Assembly (NCBI RefSeq): GCF_003344865.1
Contig: NZ_CP031165.1
Location: forward strand, 2,051,910 to 2,115,909
DNA: 64,000 nucleotides
Reading direction: 5' to 3'
Source: Euzebya pacifica
GTDB taxonomy: Bacteria > Actinomycetota > Nitriliruptoria > Euzebyales > Euzebyaceae
Part shown: piece by piece, positions 39,548 through 46,498 of the stretch
How the letters are laid out: every line of letters starts with the position of its first letter
Position numbering within the stretch: the first letter of the stretch is position 1
The notes under the pieces: model-generated
What the model was told of the DNA's origin: nothing
What the model saw: the letters and a program-made list of their open reading frames with translations, nothing else
The model's database searches: none
Translations under genes and position numbers: made by a program

Positions 39548-39576
39548 CTCAAGTGGTCAACAGCCCTGACCGATAC
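39548..39576 (+). promoter_or_regulatory. Sigma28/WhiG-like promoter, copy 3 (riboswitch and major pilin)
   Basis: CTCAAGT (39548-39554), 14 nt, ACCGATAC (39569-39576). The predicted transcription start (about 39583) falls just before the riboswitch aptamer, which supports the call. Confidence 0.68.
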
Positions 39577-39599
39577 AGAAGTTGCAAGCGCAAACCGCG

Positions 39600-39697
39600 G
39601 GTACGAGAAAAGGCAAACCGGCCGCGAGGCCGGGACGCAAAGCCACGGATCCCACCCACATCATCGCAATCACGTACGGGACCGCCGGGCTGCCTCG
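39600..39697 (+). promoter_or_regulatory. Cyclic di-GMP-I (GEMM) riboswitch aptamer
   Basis: The conserved core is readable: GGCAAACC (39612-39619), a hairpin GGCC-GCGA-GGCC with GNRA tetraloop (39620-39631), GGGACGCAAAGCCACGG (39632-39648), a variable hairpin region, and the 3' element ACCGCCGGGCTGCC (39681-39694). These are the hallmarks of the class I c-di-GMP riboswitch. It controls the major pilin, a gene class known to be governed by this riboswitch in other bacteria (for example Geobacter). Confidence 0.93.
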
Positions 39698-39780
39698 TGA
39701 CCAGGACACCTGGGCACAAGGGACCGAGAGTGAAATGTGCCCGTGGGAGCATCCCCCACGAAACCAAAGGAAACGCACCA
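39698..39780 (+). promoter_or_regulatory. Riboswitch expression platform and pilA ribosome-binding site
   Basis: CCAGG-ACA-CCTGG (39701-39713), GGGCACA/TGTGCCC (39712-39718/39736-39742) and GTGGG/CCCAC (39743-39747/39755-39759) form competing or consecutive hairpins. The ribosome-binding site is AAAGGA (39766-39771). No U-tract terminator is visible, so control of translation or RNA stability is more likely than attenuation. ON or OFF behaviour cannot be read by eye. Confidence 0.5.
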
Positions 39781-40227
39781 ATGTTCGACCGCCTCCGCAA
39801 GGACGAAGAGGGCTTCACGCTCATCGAGCTGCTCGTCGTCGTCATCATCATCGGCATCCTGGCCGCGATTGCCATCCCGACCTTCCTCAACCAGCGCGAG
39901 GGCGCCTGGCGCTCGACCGTTGAGTCCGACATGCGCAACCTGGCCACCAACCTCGAGACCTACTACAGCCAGTACGACGAGTACGGCACGGTGTCTGCGG
40001 GCGGTGCTGTCACCGACACTACTGTCGCCATCACCGGCGCTACGGCGGCCGCTGAGACCTACACCAAGTCCGATGGCACAGCCCTTGTGGTCGTTACGCC
40101 GTCCACCACTGCTGCTGCTGGCGCTGGAGCGACCTTCTGCGTCGTCGGGACCCACGAGAACCTCGCCGGCGAGACCTTCTACTACGACTCCAACGGCGGC
40201 GGCCTGACCACGACCGCCTGCAACTAG
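39781..40227 (+). CDS. pilA: Major type IV pilin
   Basis: A 148-residue prepilin. The leader MFDRLRKDEEG is followed by FTLIELLVVVIIIGILAAIA, a textbook N-terminal helix with Gly -1 and Glu +5. The globular part is small and Thr/Ala-rich, with TFCVVGTHENLAGETFYYDS and a C-terminal Cys (TTACN) that can pair with the Cys in TFCV to form the D-loop. The gene stands alone between a riboswitch and a strong terminator, as expected for a highly expressed subunit. I start at ATG 39781; the upstream open frame is the riboswitch leader. Confidence 0.95.
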   Translation: MFDRLRKDEEGFTLIELLVVVIIIGILAAIAIPTFLNQREGAWRSTVESDMRNLATNLETYYSQYDEYGTVSAGGAVTDTTVAITGATAAAETYTKSDGTALVVVTPSTTAAAGAGATFCVVGTHENLAGETFYYDSNGGGLTTTACN

Positions 40228-40236
40228 TCCACAGTC

Positions 40237-40280
40237 GACCGCGGCCCCTTCCGTGTGGAAGGGGCCGCGGTCCCGGTTTT
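40237..40280 (+). terminator. Strong intrinsic terminator after the major pilin
   Basis: A 16-bp perfect stem GACCGCGGCCCCTTCC / GGAAGGGGCCGCGGTC (40237-40252/40257-40272) with a GTGT loop, followed by CCCGG and TTTT (40277-40280). Confidence 0.9.
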
Positions 40281-40381
40281 GGCGGGGCGTCTGTCGCCCA
40301 CGGCGACGTGCCAGCGCGCCCTGCTGATCGGAACGCGCCGCCCCTGACCGCCCCGGTTCGATCCAATGAGGCCAGAGCACT

Positions 40382-40768
40382 ATGTCATCCGATCATTCCA
40401 CCGCCGACGATGCATACACACTGATCGAGTTGCTCGTCGTCGTCGTCATCATGGGCGTTCTCGTTGCGATCGCGGTCCCGATCTTTCTCGGCCAGCGCCG
40501 AGGTGCCTTCGAAGCTCAAGCCCAAGCTGACCTACGCACTGCGGCCAACCAGATGGAGCTGAGCTACAGGGAGCACGGGGCCTATCCCACTGCAGCTGAC
40601 ATTGTCTTCATAACGTCTCCAGACGTCGTCCTGACGATCGTGGAGCCTGGAGCTGCGGGGAGCCAAGTTTTCTGTATGACTGCCGTCCACAACCGGATTG
40701 ACGGTGGCATCGTGGTGTTCAGCTGGGACTCTGACGGGGGCGGACAGGCGGATGGTGATGTCTGCTGA
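40382..40768 (+). CDS. Second type IV pilin-like protein with an unusual leader
   Basis: A 128-residue prepilin-like protein. The N-terminal helix YTLIELLVVVVIMGVLVAIA is clear and has Glu +5, but the residue before it is Ala (STADDA/YTLIE) instead of the near-invariant Gly, and the leader is acidic rather than basic. The body resembles small pseudopilins (AQADLRTAANQMELSYREHG, FITSPDVVLTIVEPG) with a Cys pair (VFCMTAVHN ... DGDVC). It is separated from pilA by a terminator and has its own terminator. It may be a minor pilin or a specialised second subunit. Confidence 0.82.
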   Translation: MSSDHSTADDAYTLIELLVVVVIMGVLVAIAVPIFLGQRRGAFEAQAQADLRTAANQMELSYREHGAYPTAADIVFITSPDVVLTIVEPGAAGSQVFCMTAVHNRIDGGIVVFSWDSDGGGQADGDVC

Positions 40769-40794
40769 CGCCGAGTTGCGCCAAACCTTCCACG

Positions 40795-40823
40795 CCCGTC
40801 TGGAGCTTCTCCGGACGGGTGTT
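40795..40823 (+). terminator. Intrinsic terminator after the second pilin
   Basis: CCCGTCTGGAG (40795-40805) pairs with CTCCGGACGGG (40809-40819) across a CTT loop with one G-U pair, followed by TGTTT. Confidence 0.75.
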
Positions 40824-41135
40824 TCGCTTGTCGAAAGGCAAGTCCGCAAGTGCACACGGTCCGTCATCGAATCGGGCCGGCCGACGGGCGTCCCGTGTGA
40901 CGGGCCTGGAGCTTGTGGCTTGGCGACGTTACTGGTGTTGCTCATGTTGCTGGTGTTAACTGGAGTTGCTCTTGACGAGCACTGTGGATGCTGTGCACCA
41001 TGGGTGCTCGTGTCAACGGCTTGGCAGAGCTGAGACACGGGCCACACGGCAGGCGAACGGACGGCAGATCCCGAAGCCCGCCGACAACTGAACAAAGGAA
41101 GGGGAGGTCCCAGCGGGACCTCGGAGGAGTACCCC
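40824..41135. other. Intergenic region before the pilM operon, with a hairpin beside the ribosome-binding site
   Basis: 312 bp, less GC-rich than its surroundings. A GTTGCT-rich stretch lies at about 40930-40980. A perfect 8-bp hairpin GAGGTCCC-AGC-GGGACCTC (41104-41122) directly precedes the ribosome-binding site GGAGGA (41123-41128) of the HTH gene. An open frame across it (to 41033) runs through the terminator and is not convincing. Confidence 0.55.
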
Positions 41136-41357
41136 ATGGCACCGATTGACAAGGACCGTCTCTGGACGGTCGCTGAGGTAGCTGACCACATGCGCGTGAG
41201 CAACATGACCGTCTACCGGCTGATCAAGGCCGGAGACCTACCGGCGATCCGCGTCGGCAAGAACTACCGCATCCGCGGGCGCGAGCTCTCGGACTACATC
41301 GACGCATCGTTCGAGGCGGTGGCGCGCGAGGCGCGCACCGCGGACGAAACCAAGTAG
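41136..41357 (+). CDS. Small excisionase/MerR-type HTH DNA-binding protein
   Basis: A 73-residue single-domain protein, almost entirely a winged helix-turn-helix: LWTVAEVADHMRVSNMTVYR, then LPAIRVGKNYRIRGRELSDY. Proteins of this type are DNA-binding regulators or architectural factors (BldC is a distant relative in Streptomyces). It is the first gene of the pilM-N-O-P unit (21 bp before pilM), so it may control pilus genes. It could bind the palindromic sites near pilT, but this is only a suggestion. A hairpin sits just 5' of its ribosome-binding site. Confidence 0.8.
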   Translation: MAPIDKDRLWTVAEVADHMRVSNMTVYRLIKAGDLPAIRVGKNYRIRGRELSDYIDASFEAVAREARTADETK

Positions 41358-41378
41358 CGGACGAGGCCGAACTTCCCC

Positions 41379-42434
41379 ATGGCTTCCGCAATCGGACTCG
41401 ACATCGGCTCCAGCGCCGTTCGCGCTGTGCAGCTGACTGGCGGCAAGGGTGGACATACCCTCGACCGCCTCGGGCAGGTCATGCTGCCCCCAGGCGCGGT
41501 GCGCGACGGTGAGATCGTCGACCCCGACGCCGTCGTCGAGGCGCTCCAGATCCTGATGAGTCGCTACAAGTTCAAGGGCAAGAAGGTGGCCCTGGGCGTG
41601 GCGAACCAGCAGGTCGTCGTCCGGCAAGTCGACCTTCCGTCCCTCCCCGAGGCGCAGCTGCGCGAATCGCTGCCCTTCCAGGTGCAGGACTACATTCCGA
41701 TCCCCGTCGACCAGGCGCTGCTGGACTTCGAGATCCTCGAGGAGTACGCCAACCCCGACGGAACCGCGATGTCCCGCCTCCTGCTCGTGGCTGCGGCTCG
41801 CGAGATGGTCGACGAGCTACTGGCGGTCATGAAGAAGGCCAAGCTCGAACCGGTCCTCCTTGACCTCGACGCCTTCGCGCTGCTGCGAGCCCTCGCCGAC
41901 GAGCCGGCTCCCGTCGAGGAGGGCCAGCCACGCACCGTCACGACCGGTGAGCTGATCGTCAACGTTGGGTCAACTGTCACCAACATCGTGGTGCACTCCG
42001 GCGGCATCCCACGCTTCGTCCGCATCCTGCTCATGGGGGGCAACTCGGTCACCGAGTCCCTCCAGAACTCCTTCGGTGTGTCCTGGGAACAAGCAGAGGC
42101 CATGAAGTCCGCCGGCCACGCCCCCGGGTCGCCCGAGGGCTCGATGATCTCCGAGCGTGCGCAGCGGTTCATCGACGAGGTTCGCGGCTCGTTGGACTAC
42201 TACCGTGCCCAGGGTGACTCCGTGCAGGTCGAGCGCGTGATCCTCAGCGGCGGCGGCGCCGAGCTGCCCAACCTCGCCGAGCGCCTCGCTGAGGCCGTTC
42301 GGCTCCCTGTCGACCGCGGACACCCCATGCAGAGCCTGCAGATCGGCAAGGTCGACCTCGAGCCCGCACAGCTGGCCGAGGCCGAACCCTTCCTCGCCGT
42401 CGCCGTCGGCCTGGCGATGGGAGCGCTCGAATGA
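41379..42434 (+). CDS. pilM: Type IV pilus assembly actin-like ATPase
   Basis: A 351-residue FtsA/actin-fold cytoplasmic protein. Phosphate 1 is ASAIGLDIGSSAVRAVQL, the central domain has VDLPSLPEAQLRESLPFQVQ, phosphate 2 is ELIVNVGSTVTNIVV, and the adenosine motif is RVILSGGGAELPNLAERLAE. It binds the cytoplasmic N-terminus of PilN (the VNLLPREFEE segment in the next gene) to form the alignment subcomplex. It overlaps pilN by 4 bp. Confidence 0.95.
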   Translation: MASAIGLDIGSSAVRAVQLTGGKGGHTLDRLGQVMLPPGAVRDGEIVDPDAVVEALQILMSRYKFKGKKVALGVANQQVVVRQVDLPSLPEAQLRESLPFQVQDYIPIPVDQALLDFEILEEYANPDGTAMSRLLLVAAAREMVDELLAVMKKAKLEPVLLDLDAFALLRALADEPAPVEEGQPRTVTTGELIVNVGSTVTNIVVHSGGIPRFVRILLMGGNSVTESLQNSFGVSWEQAEAMKSAGHAPGSPEGSMISERAQRFIDEVRGSLDYYRAQGDSVQVERVILSGGGAELPNLAERLAEAVRLPVDRGHPMQSLQIGKVDLEPAQLAEAEPFLAVAVGLAMGALE

Positions 42435-43081
42435 GTGTTCGTGTCAACCTCCTCCCACGGGAGTTCGAGGAACGGAGCCGCCAGCGCCGCATGGTCGGTG
42501 TCGGCGTGCTGGTCGTCGCCGCATGGGCCGCGTTGCTCGCATTCGTGCTGCTCGGACAGCTCGGTGCGGTCAACGACGCCAAGGACGAGCGCGACACGGC
42601 ACAGGCCGAGGTCAACCGCCTCCAGGCCGAGGTGCAGTCACTCGCGGCGTTCCAGGATCTCGCGGACCGCCTCAACGCCACCAACGCCATCCTCACCACT
42701 GCGATGGATGAGGAGGTGTCGTGGGCCCAGATCCTCAACAACCTTGCGCTCTCGGTGCCGACAACAGCGTCGTTGACGACGTTCGACGGTGCACTCAACG
42801 AGGGGGCGCCCGCGGCGAACGAGGTCTTCACAGAGAACGACGCTGCGGACGTCGGGTTCCTCAACGTCAGCGGCTACTCCACCGAACGCTTCGCGCCGGG
42901 TGTCGAGTCAGTCCTGCTGCGCTTCGGGCAGGTCGACTCGTTCTTCCAGCAGTACCTGTCCAACGCCGCCCAAGCGGAGATCGGTGACGTCGGCGTGACC
43001 AACTTCGACGCCGAGGTTCGGCTCGACGAGGACAACCGGACCGGTCGCTACGCGGATGGTCTTCCGGAGGTCACCCGATGA
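42431..43081 (+). CDS. pilN: Type IV pilus alignment protein PilN
   Basis: A 216-residue bitopic membrane protein. The N-terminal VRVNLLPREFEERSRQRR is the PilM-binding peptide. Residues about 22-45 (VGVGVLVVAAWAALLAFVLL) form the membrane helix. A coiled coil follows (DAKDERDTAQAEVNRLQAEV), then a ferredoxin-like C-terminal domain (NVSGYSTERFAPGVESVLLR). It is coupled by ATGA overlaps to pilM and pilO. Confidence 0.93.
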   Translation: MSVRVNLLPREFEERSRQRRMVGVGVLVVAAWAALLAFVLLGQLGAVNDAKDERDTAQAEVNRLQAEVQSLAAFQDLADRLNATNAILTTAMDEEVSWAQILNNLALSVPTTASLTTFDGALNEGAPAANEVFTENDAADVGFLNVSGYSTERFAPGVESVLLRFGQVDSFFQQYLSNAAQAEIGDVGVTNFDAEVRLDEDNRTGRYADGLPEVTR

Positions 43082-43797
43082 CCCGCGTCTGGCTTTCCGT
43101 ACTCGCCGCCGTCGTCGTGCTGACGGTTGCGTGGTGGTTCCTGTTCTACGGTCCCGCCCGCACCCAGCAGCAGGCCCTGCAAGCGGAGACGGCCACGCTC
43201 GTCACCCAGCAAGGCCAGCTGCGGACCCAGATCGCCCAGCTCCGCGACATCCGCGAGCAGGAGGTGCAGATCCAGGCGGATCTTGCTCGTCTGGAGCAGT
43301 ACATCCCGGTCAACCCGTCACAAGCCTCGTTGGTGCGCCAGATCCAGCTGGCTGCGGATGCCTCCGGACTGACGGTTGAGTCCTTGACCTTCTCGGATCC
43401 GGCAGTCATCGAAGGCGCTCCGCCCCCCGCGCAACCGGGCCTGGTGCTCGGTCGCATCGACGCGGAGATCCAGCTCGAGGGAGGCTACTTCCAAGCGGCG
43501 GACTTCCTGCGGCGCATCGAGGTGGAGGTCGCTCGAGCGATGCTCGTCCGACAGATCACCCTCGAAGAAGGAGAGGGCGGCTTCCCCCGCCTGTCCTCCA
43601 GCATCCGTGGATCGATCTTCGCGCTGATCGTCCCGCCTGCGGACCCCAACGCACCCGTGATCGATCCCGACGCTCCTGTCGAGGGCGCAACCGAAACCCC
43701 GGAGGGTGACGAGGGCGCCCCCGACGCCGAGGACGATGAGATCAGCATGACCGCAGGTGGCGATGAGGTCGCCATGGCCGCAGGAGGGACGCGATGA
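43078..43797 (+). CDS. pilO: Type IV pilus alignment protein PilO
   Basis: A 239-residue bitopic protein. The membrane helix is WLSVLAAVVVLTVAWWFLFY. A long coiled coil follows (QQQALQAETATLVTQQGQLR ... ARLEQYIPVNPSQASLVRQI). The ferredoxin-like PilO domain has GRIDAEIQLEGGYFQAADFL. The last 40 residues are an acidic disordered tail not usual for PilO. It pairs with PilN to form the periplasmic-side clamp around the platform. Confidence 0.92.
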   Translation: MTRVWLSVLAAVVVLTVAWWFLFYGPARTQQQALQAETATLVTQQGQLRTQIAQLRDIREQEVQIQADLARLEQYIPVNPSQASLVRQIQLAADASGLTVESLTFSDPAVIEGAPPPAQPGLVLGRIDAEIQLEGGYFQAADFLRRIEVEVARAMLVRQITLEEGEGGFPRLSSSIRGSIFALIVPPADPNAPVIDPDAPVEGATETPEGDEGAPDAEDDEISMTAGGDEVAMAAGGTR

Positions 43798-44588
43798 GCA
43801 CGGCCGACGGCCAGCAGCAGGTCAGCAAGCCGCTGCAGATCATCCTCGGCGTCGTCGTGGGCCTCGCTGCCCTCTACGCCCTGTGGACCTTCGTCCTCGC
43901 GCCGCTGCTCGGCGGTGACGACGAGGTCGGCTCCGTCGACCCGGCCGACCCGCCGGTCGTCGTGCCCGAGGACGGCACTTCCGTGCCCGGCACGGAGAAC
44001 CCGGACGATCCGACCCTCAGCGACGACGAGATCGAGACCCTCTTCGGCGAACCGGTCCCCGAGACGTTCGGCATCTTCACCGCCCGCGATCCCTTCCAGC
44101 AGCTGGTCGTGGAGGTCGAGAGCGGTGAAGCGAACGTCCAACCCGCTGATGACCCCGACGTCATCGTGGACGTCGATGTGGACGCGGGTGATGACACCGA
44201 GGTGACCGTCGGCACGACCGGAAGCACGATTTCCGGCACGACCAGCGGCTCGTCGTCCTCCGACGACAGCAGCGACGCGCCCACCACTCCGCCTGTGGAC
44301 AACGACGAGGCCCCAGCCGACGGCACCGCCCCCCAGGGCGACGTCGGTGAGGAGATCTACGAGCCCGTCGGCCCCGCCGCCGGCAGCACCGAGATCACCC
44401 TCGACGCCGTCTCCCTCACCGGCGACAGCCTCGACGTCACCATCGACGAGACCCTCCACGAGGGCATCGCCGAAGGACAGGTCTTCGCCGAACGCTTCCA
44501 GCTGCTCGACATAGACGGACAGTGCGCGATCATGCTGTTCGGCGACTCCCGCTTCACGCTCTGCGCCGGCGAAACCATCGTCAAGTAG
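43794..44588 (+). CDS. PilP/GspC-like membrane-anchored pilus assembly protein
   Basis: A 264-residue protein with one N-terminal membrane segment (IILGVVVGLAALYALWTFVL). The marker FTARDPFQQL resembles the RDPF box of PilP/GspC. A long acidic Ser/Asp/Thr/Pro-rich linker (about residues 100-190) leads to a small C-terminal beta domain (ITLDAVSLTGDSLDVTIDET ... FQLLDIDGQCAIMLFGDSRF) with a possible disulfide (QCAIM ... TLCAG). In Gram-negative systems PilP links the alignment complex to the secretin. No secretin exists here, so it may contact the wall. It is the last gene of the coupled pilM-N-O unit. Confidence 0.72.
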   Translation: MSTADGQQQVSKPLQIILGVVVGLAALYALWTFVLAPLLGGDDEVGSVDPADPPVVVPEDGTSVPGTENPDDPTLSDDEIETLFGEPVPETFGIFTARDPFQQLVVEVESGEANVQPADDPDVIVDVDVDAGDDTEVTVGTTGSTISGTTSGSSSSDDSSDAPTTPPVDNDEAPADGTAPQGDVGEEIYEPVGPAAGSTEITLDAVSLTGDSLDVTIDETLHEGIAEGQVFAERFQLLDIDGQCAIMLFGDSRFTLCAGETIVK

Positions 44589-44607
44589 GCCGGGCCCACC
44601 ACCCGGC

Positions 44608-44613
44608 TAGGAT
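44608..44613 (+). promoter_or_regulatory. Putative -10 box upstream of aroC
   Basis: TAGGAT ends 9 nt before the GTG of aroC, and no ribosome-binding site is visible. Consistent with a (near-)leaderless aro transcript starting here. Confidence 0.4.
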
Positions 44614-44622
44614 GCTCGCACT

Positions 44623-45912
44623 GTGACCCTGCGCTACCTGACCGCAGGGGAGTCCCACGGACCCGCCCTCGTCGGCATCCTTGACGGCCTCCCCGCCGGA
44701 GTACCAACCGACCTCGACGGCATCCGCCACGAGCTCGCCCGCCGCCGCCTCGGCTACGGGCGCTCGCCACGGATGAACTTCGAGCTCGACCGCATCGAGA
44801 TCCTCGGCGGCGTCCGCCATGGCCTGACCCTCGGGTCGCCCGTGGCGCTCGTCATCCACAACACCGAGTGGGAGAAGTGGACCGAGGCCATGGGCATCGA
44901 GGCGCCCGAGGACCCCGACGCCCTCCAGGCAACCGGCCGCGGTGCTGCGCTCACCCGCCCACGCCCCGGCCACGCCGACCTCGTGGGCATGCAGAAGTAC
45001 GACTTCGACGACGCCCGCAACGTCCTCGAACGCGCCAGCGCACGCGAGACCGCCACCCGCGTCGGCCTCGGCTGGTTCGCCAAACGCCTCCTCCGCCACG
45101 TCGGGGTCGAAGTCCTCTCCCACGTCACCCGTATCGCCGAGGTCGCCGTCGGCGAGGAACACCCCCTCCCCGGCCCGAACGACCTCGACCGCATCGACGA
45201 GGACCCGATGCGCTGCCTCGACCCCGACGTCAGCCAGTCCATGCAGGACCGCGTCGACCGGGCCAAGTCCGAACGCGACACCCTCGGCGGTGTCGTCGAG
45301 GTCGTCGTGCACGGCCTCCCGCCGGGCCTCGGTTCCCACGTCCACTGGGACCGCAAGCTCGACACCCGCCTGGCCGCCGCGCTGATGAGCATCCAGGCGT
45401 TCAAGGGCGTCGGCGTTGGCGACGGGTTCGGCTCGGCAGCCGTCCCCGGCTCGGTCGCCCACGACGAGATCCTTCCCGGCGAGGACGGCCGCTTCGTCCG
45501 CAAGACCCACCGGGCCGGCGGGCTCGAGGGCGGCATGACCACCGGCGAGGTCCTCCGCGTCACCGCCGCGATGAAGCCCCTCTCCTCCCTCATGCGTCCC
45601 CTCTCCACCGTCGACACCGCCACTCGCGGTCCGGCCGAGGCCATCACCCAACGCTCCGACGTCTGCGCCGTTCCCCGCGCCGGCGTGGTCGCCGAGGCGG
45701 TCGTGGCCATGGAGCTCGCATCGGCGCTGCTGGAGAAGACCGGCGGCGACTCCCTGGGCGAGGTCACCCGCAACCTGCAGGGCTACCTCGCCGGCGTCGA
45801 CCGCCCCCGCGGCCCCGTCGCCGAGGGCTACCAGGGCGACCCCGTCGACGAACGCGGCTACCGCACCCCGGAGGGCACCGACGCCGGAACGCTGCGGGAC
45901 GACACCCCGTGA
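44623..45912 (+). CDS. aroC: Chorismate synthase
   Basis: A 429-residue FMN-dependent enzyme that makes chorismate from EPSP. Signatures: LTAGESHGPALVGILDGLPA, RHELARRRLGYGRSPRM, RPRPGHADLVGMQKYDF, ARNVLERASARETATRVGLG, and RKTHRAGGLEGGMTTGEVLR (the FMN-site motif). It starts at GTG 44623 and overlaps aroK by 4 bp. It is followed by aroK and aroB, while aroE lies on the other side of the pilus locus. Confidence 0.97.
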   Translation: MTLRYLTAGESHGPALVGILDGLPAGVPTDLDGIRHELARRRLGYGRSPRMNFELDRIEILGGVRHGLTLGSPVALVIHNTEWEKWTEAMGIEAPEDPDALQATGRGAALTRPRPGHADLVGMQKYDFDDARNVLERASARETATRVGLGWFAKRLLRHVGVEVLSHVTRIAEVAVGEEHPLPGPNDLDRIDEDPMRCLDPDVSQSMQDRVDRAKSERDTLGGVVEVVVHGLPPGLGSHVHWDRKLDTRLAAALMSIQAFKGVGVGDGFGSAAVPGSVAHDEILPGEDGRFVRKTHRAGGLEGGMTTGEVLRVTAAMKPLSSLMRPLSTVDTATRGPAEAITQRSDVCAVPRAGVVAEAVVAMELASALLEKTGGDSLGEVTRNLQGYLAGVDRPRGPVAEGYQGDPVDERGYRTPEGTDAGTLRDDTP

Positions 45913-46496
45913 CCGCCGACACCCCTAACCAGCAGGGCCGCAACATCGTCCTGTCCGGGATGATGGGGTCCGGCAAGTCCACCATCGGCCGGATCGTCGC
46001 CGAGCTGCTCAACCGGCCCTTCGTCGACACCGACAAGCAGGTCGAGGAAACCGCCGGCCGCAGCGTCGCAACGATCTTCGCCGACCAGGGCGAGGCCGTC
46101 TTCCGCCTGATGGAGCGCGACGCCGTCCGCCACGTCGCCGCACTGCGGGGCCAAGTCGTGTCCCTCGGCGGCGGCGTCGTCATGGACCCCGACAACGTCA
46201 CCCACCTGCGCGAGACCGGCGACATCGTCTGGATCGACGTCCCCATCGACGTGCTGGTCGGCCGGCTCGCCTCGTCGGCCAAACCCAACAAACGACCCCT
46301 GCTGGAGGGGGACCGGGACCCGGCCGTCCTGCACAGCCGCCTCAGCGCCCTGCGTGCCGAGCGGTACGACGCCTACGCCACCAGCGCGGTCTACGTGCTG
46401 GACACGCTGGGACGATCCTCCGAGGTCGTGGCCCAGGAAGTGCTGGCGTGGGCGATGCAGCAACCCGGCGTGCTCAGCCCCGAGGAACGACCCTGA
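45909..46496 (+). CDS. aroK: Shikimate kinase
   Basis: A 195-residue P-loop kinase (GTG start within the aroC stop). Walker A is GMMGSGKSTIGR. The shikimate-binding Asp and Arg are in FVDTDKQVEETAGRSVATIF and FRLMERDAVRHV, with the glycine-rich loop VVSLGGGVVMDPDN. The lid is in KRPLLEGDRDP. It is co-transcribed with aroC and aroB. Confidence 0.96.
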   Translation: MTADTPNQQGRNIVLSGMMGSGKSTIGRIVAELLNRPFVDTDKQVEETAGRSVATIFADQGEAVFRLMERDAVRHVAALRGQVVSLGGGVVMDPDNVTHLRETGDIVWIDVPIDVLVGRLASSAKPNKRPLLEGDRDPAVLHSRLSALRAERYDAYATSAVYVLDTLGRSSEVVAQEVLAWAMQQPGVLSPEERP

Positions 46497-46498
46497 CC

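Noticed and set aside
40340-40365. GGTTCGATCC, resembling a tRNA T-arm
   Set aside because: The flanking bases do not pair as a T-stem, and no D-arm, anticodon arm or acceptor stem can be formed upstream.
40698-41033. A 111-codon plus-strand frame with a hydrophobic stretch (LATLLVLLMLLVL) after the second pilin
   Set aside because: It starts inside the pilin gene, runs through a good intrinsic terminator and has no ribosome-binding site or family resemblance. A small membrane peptide cannot be fully excluded.
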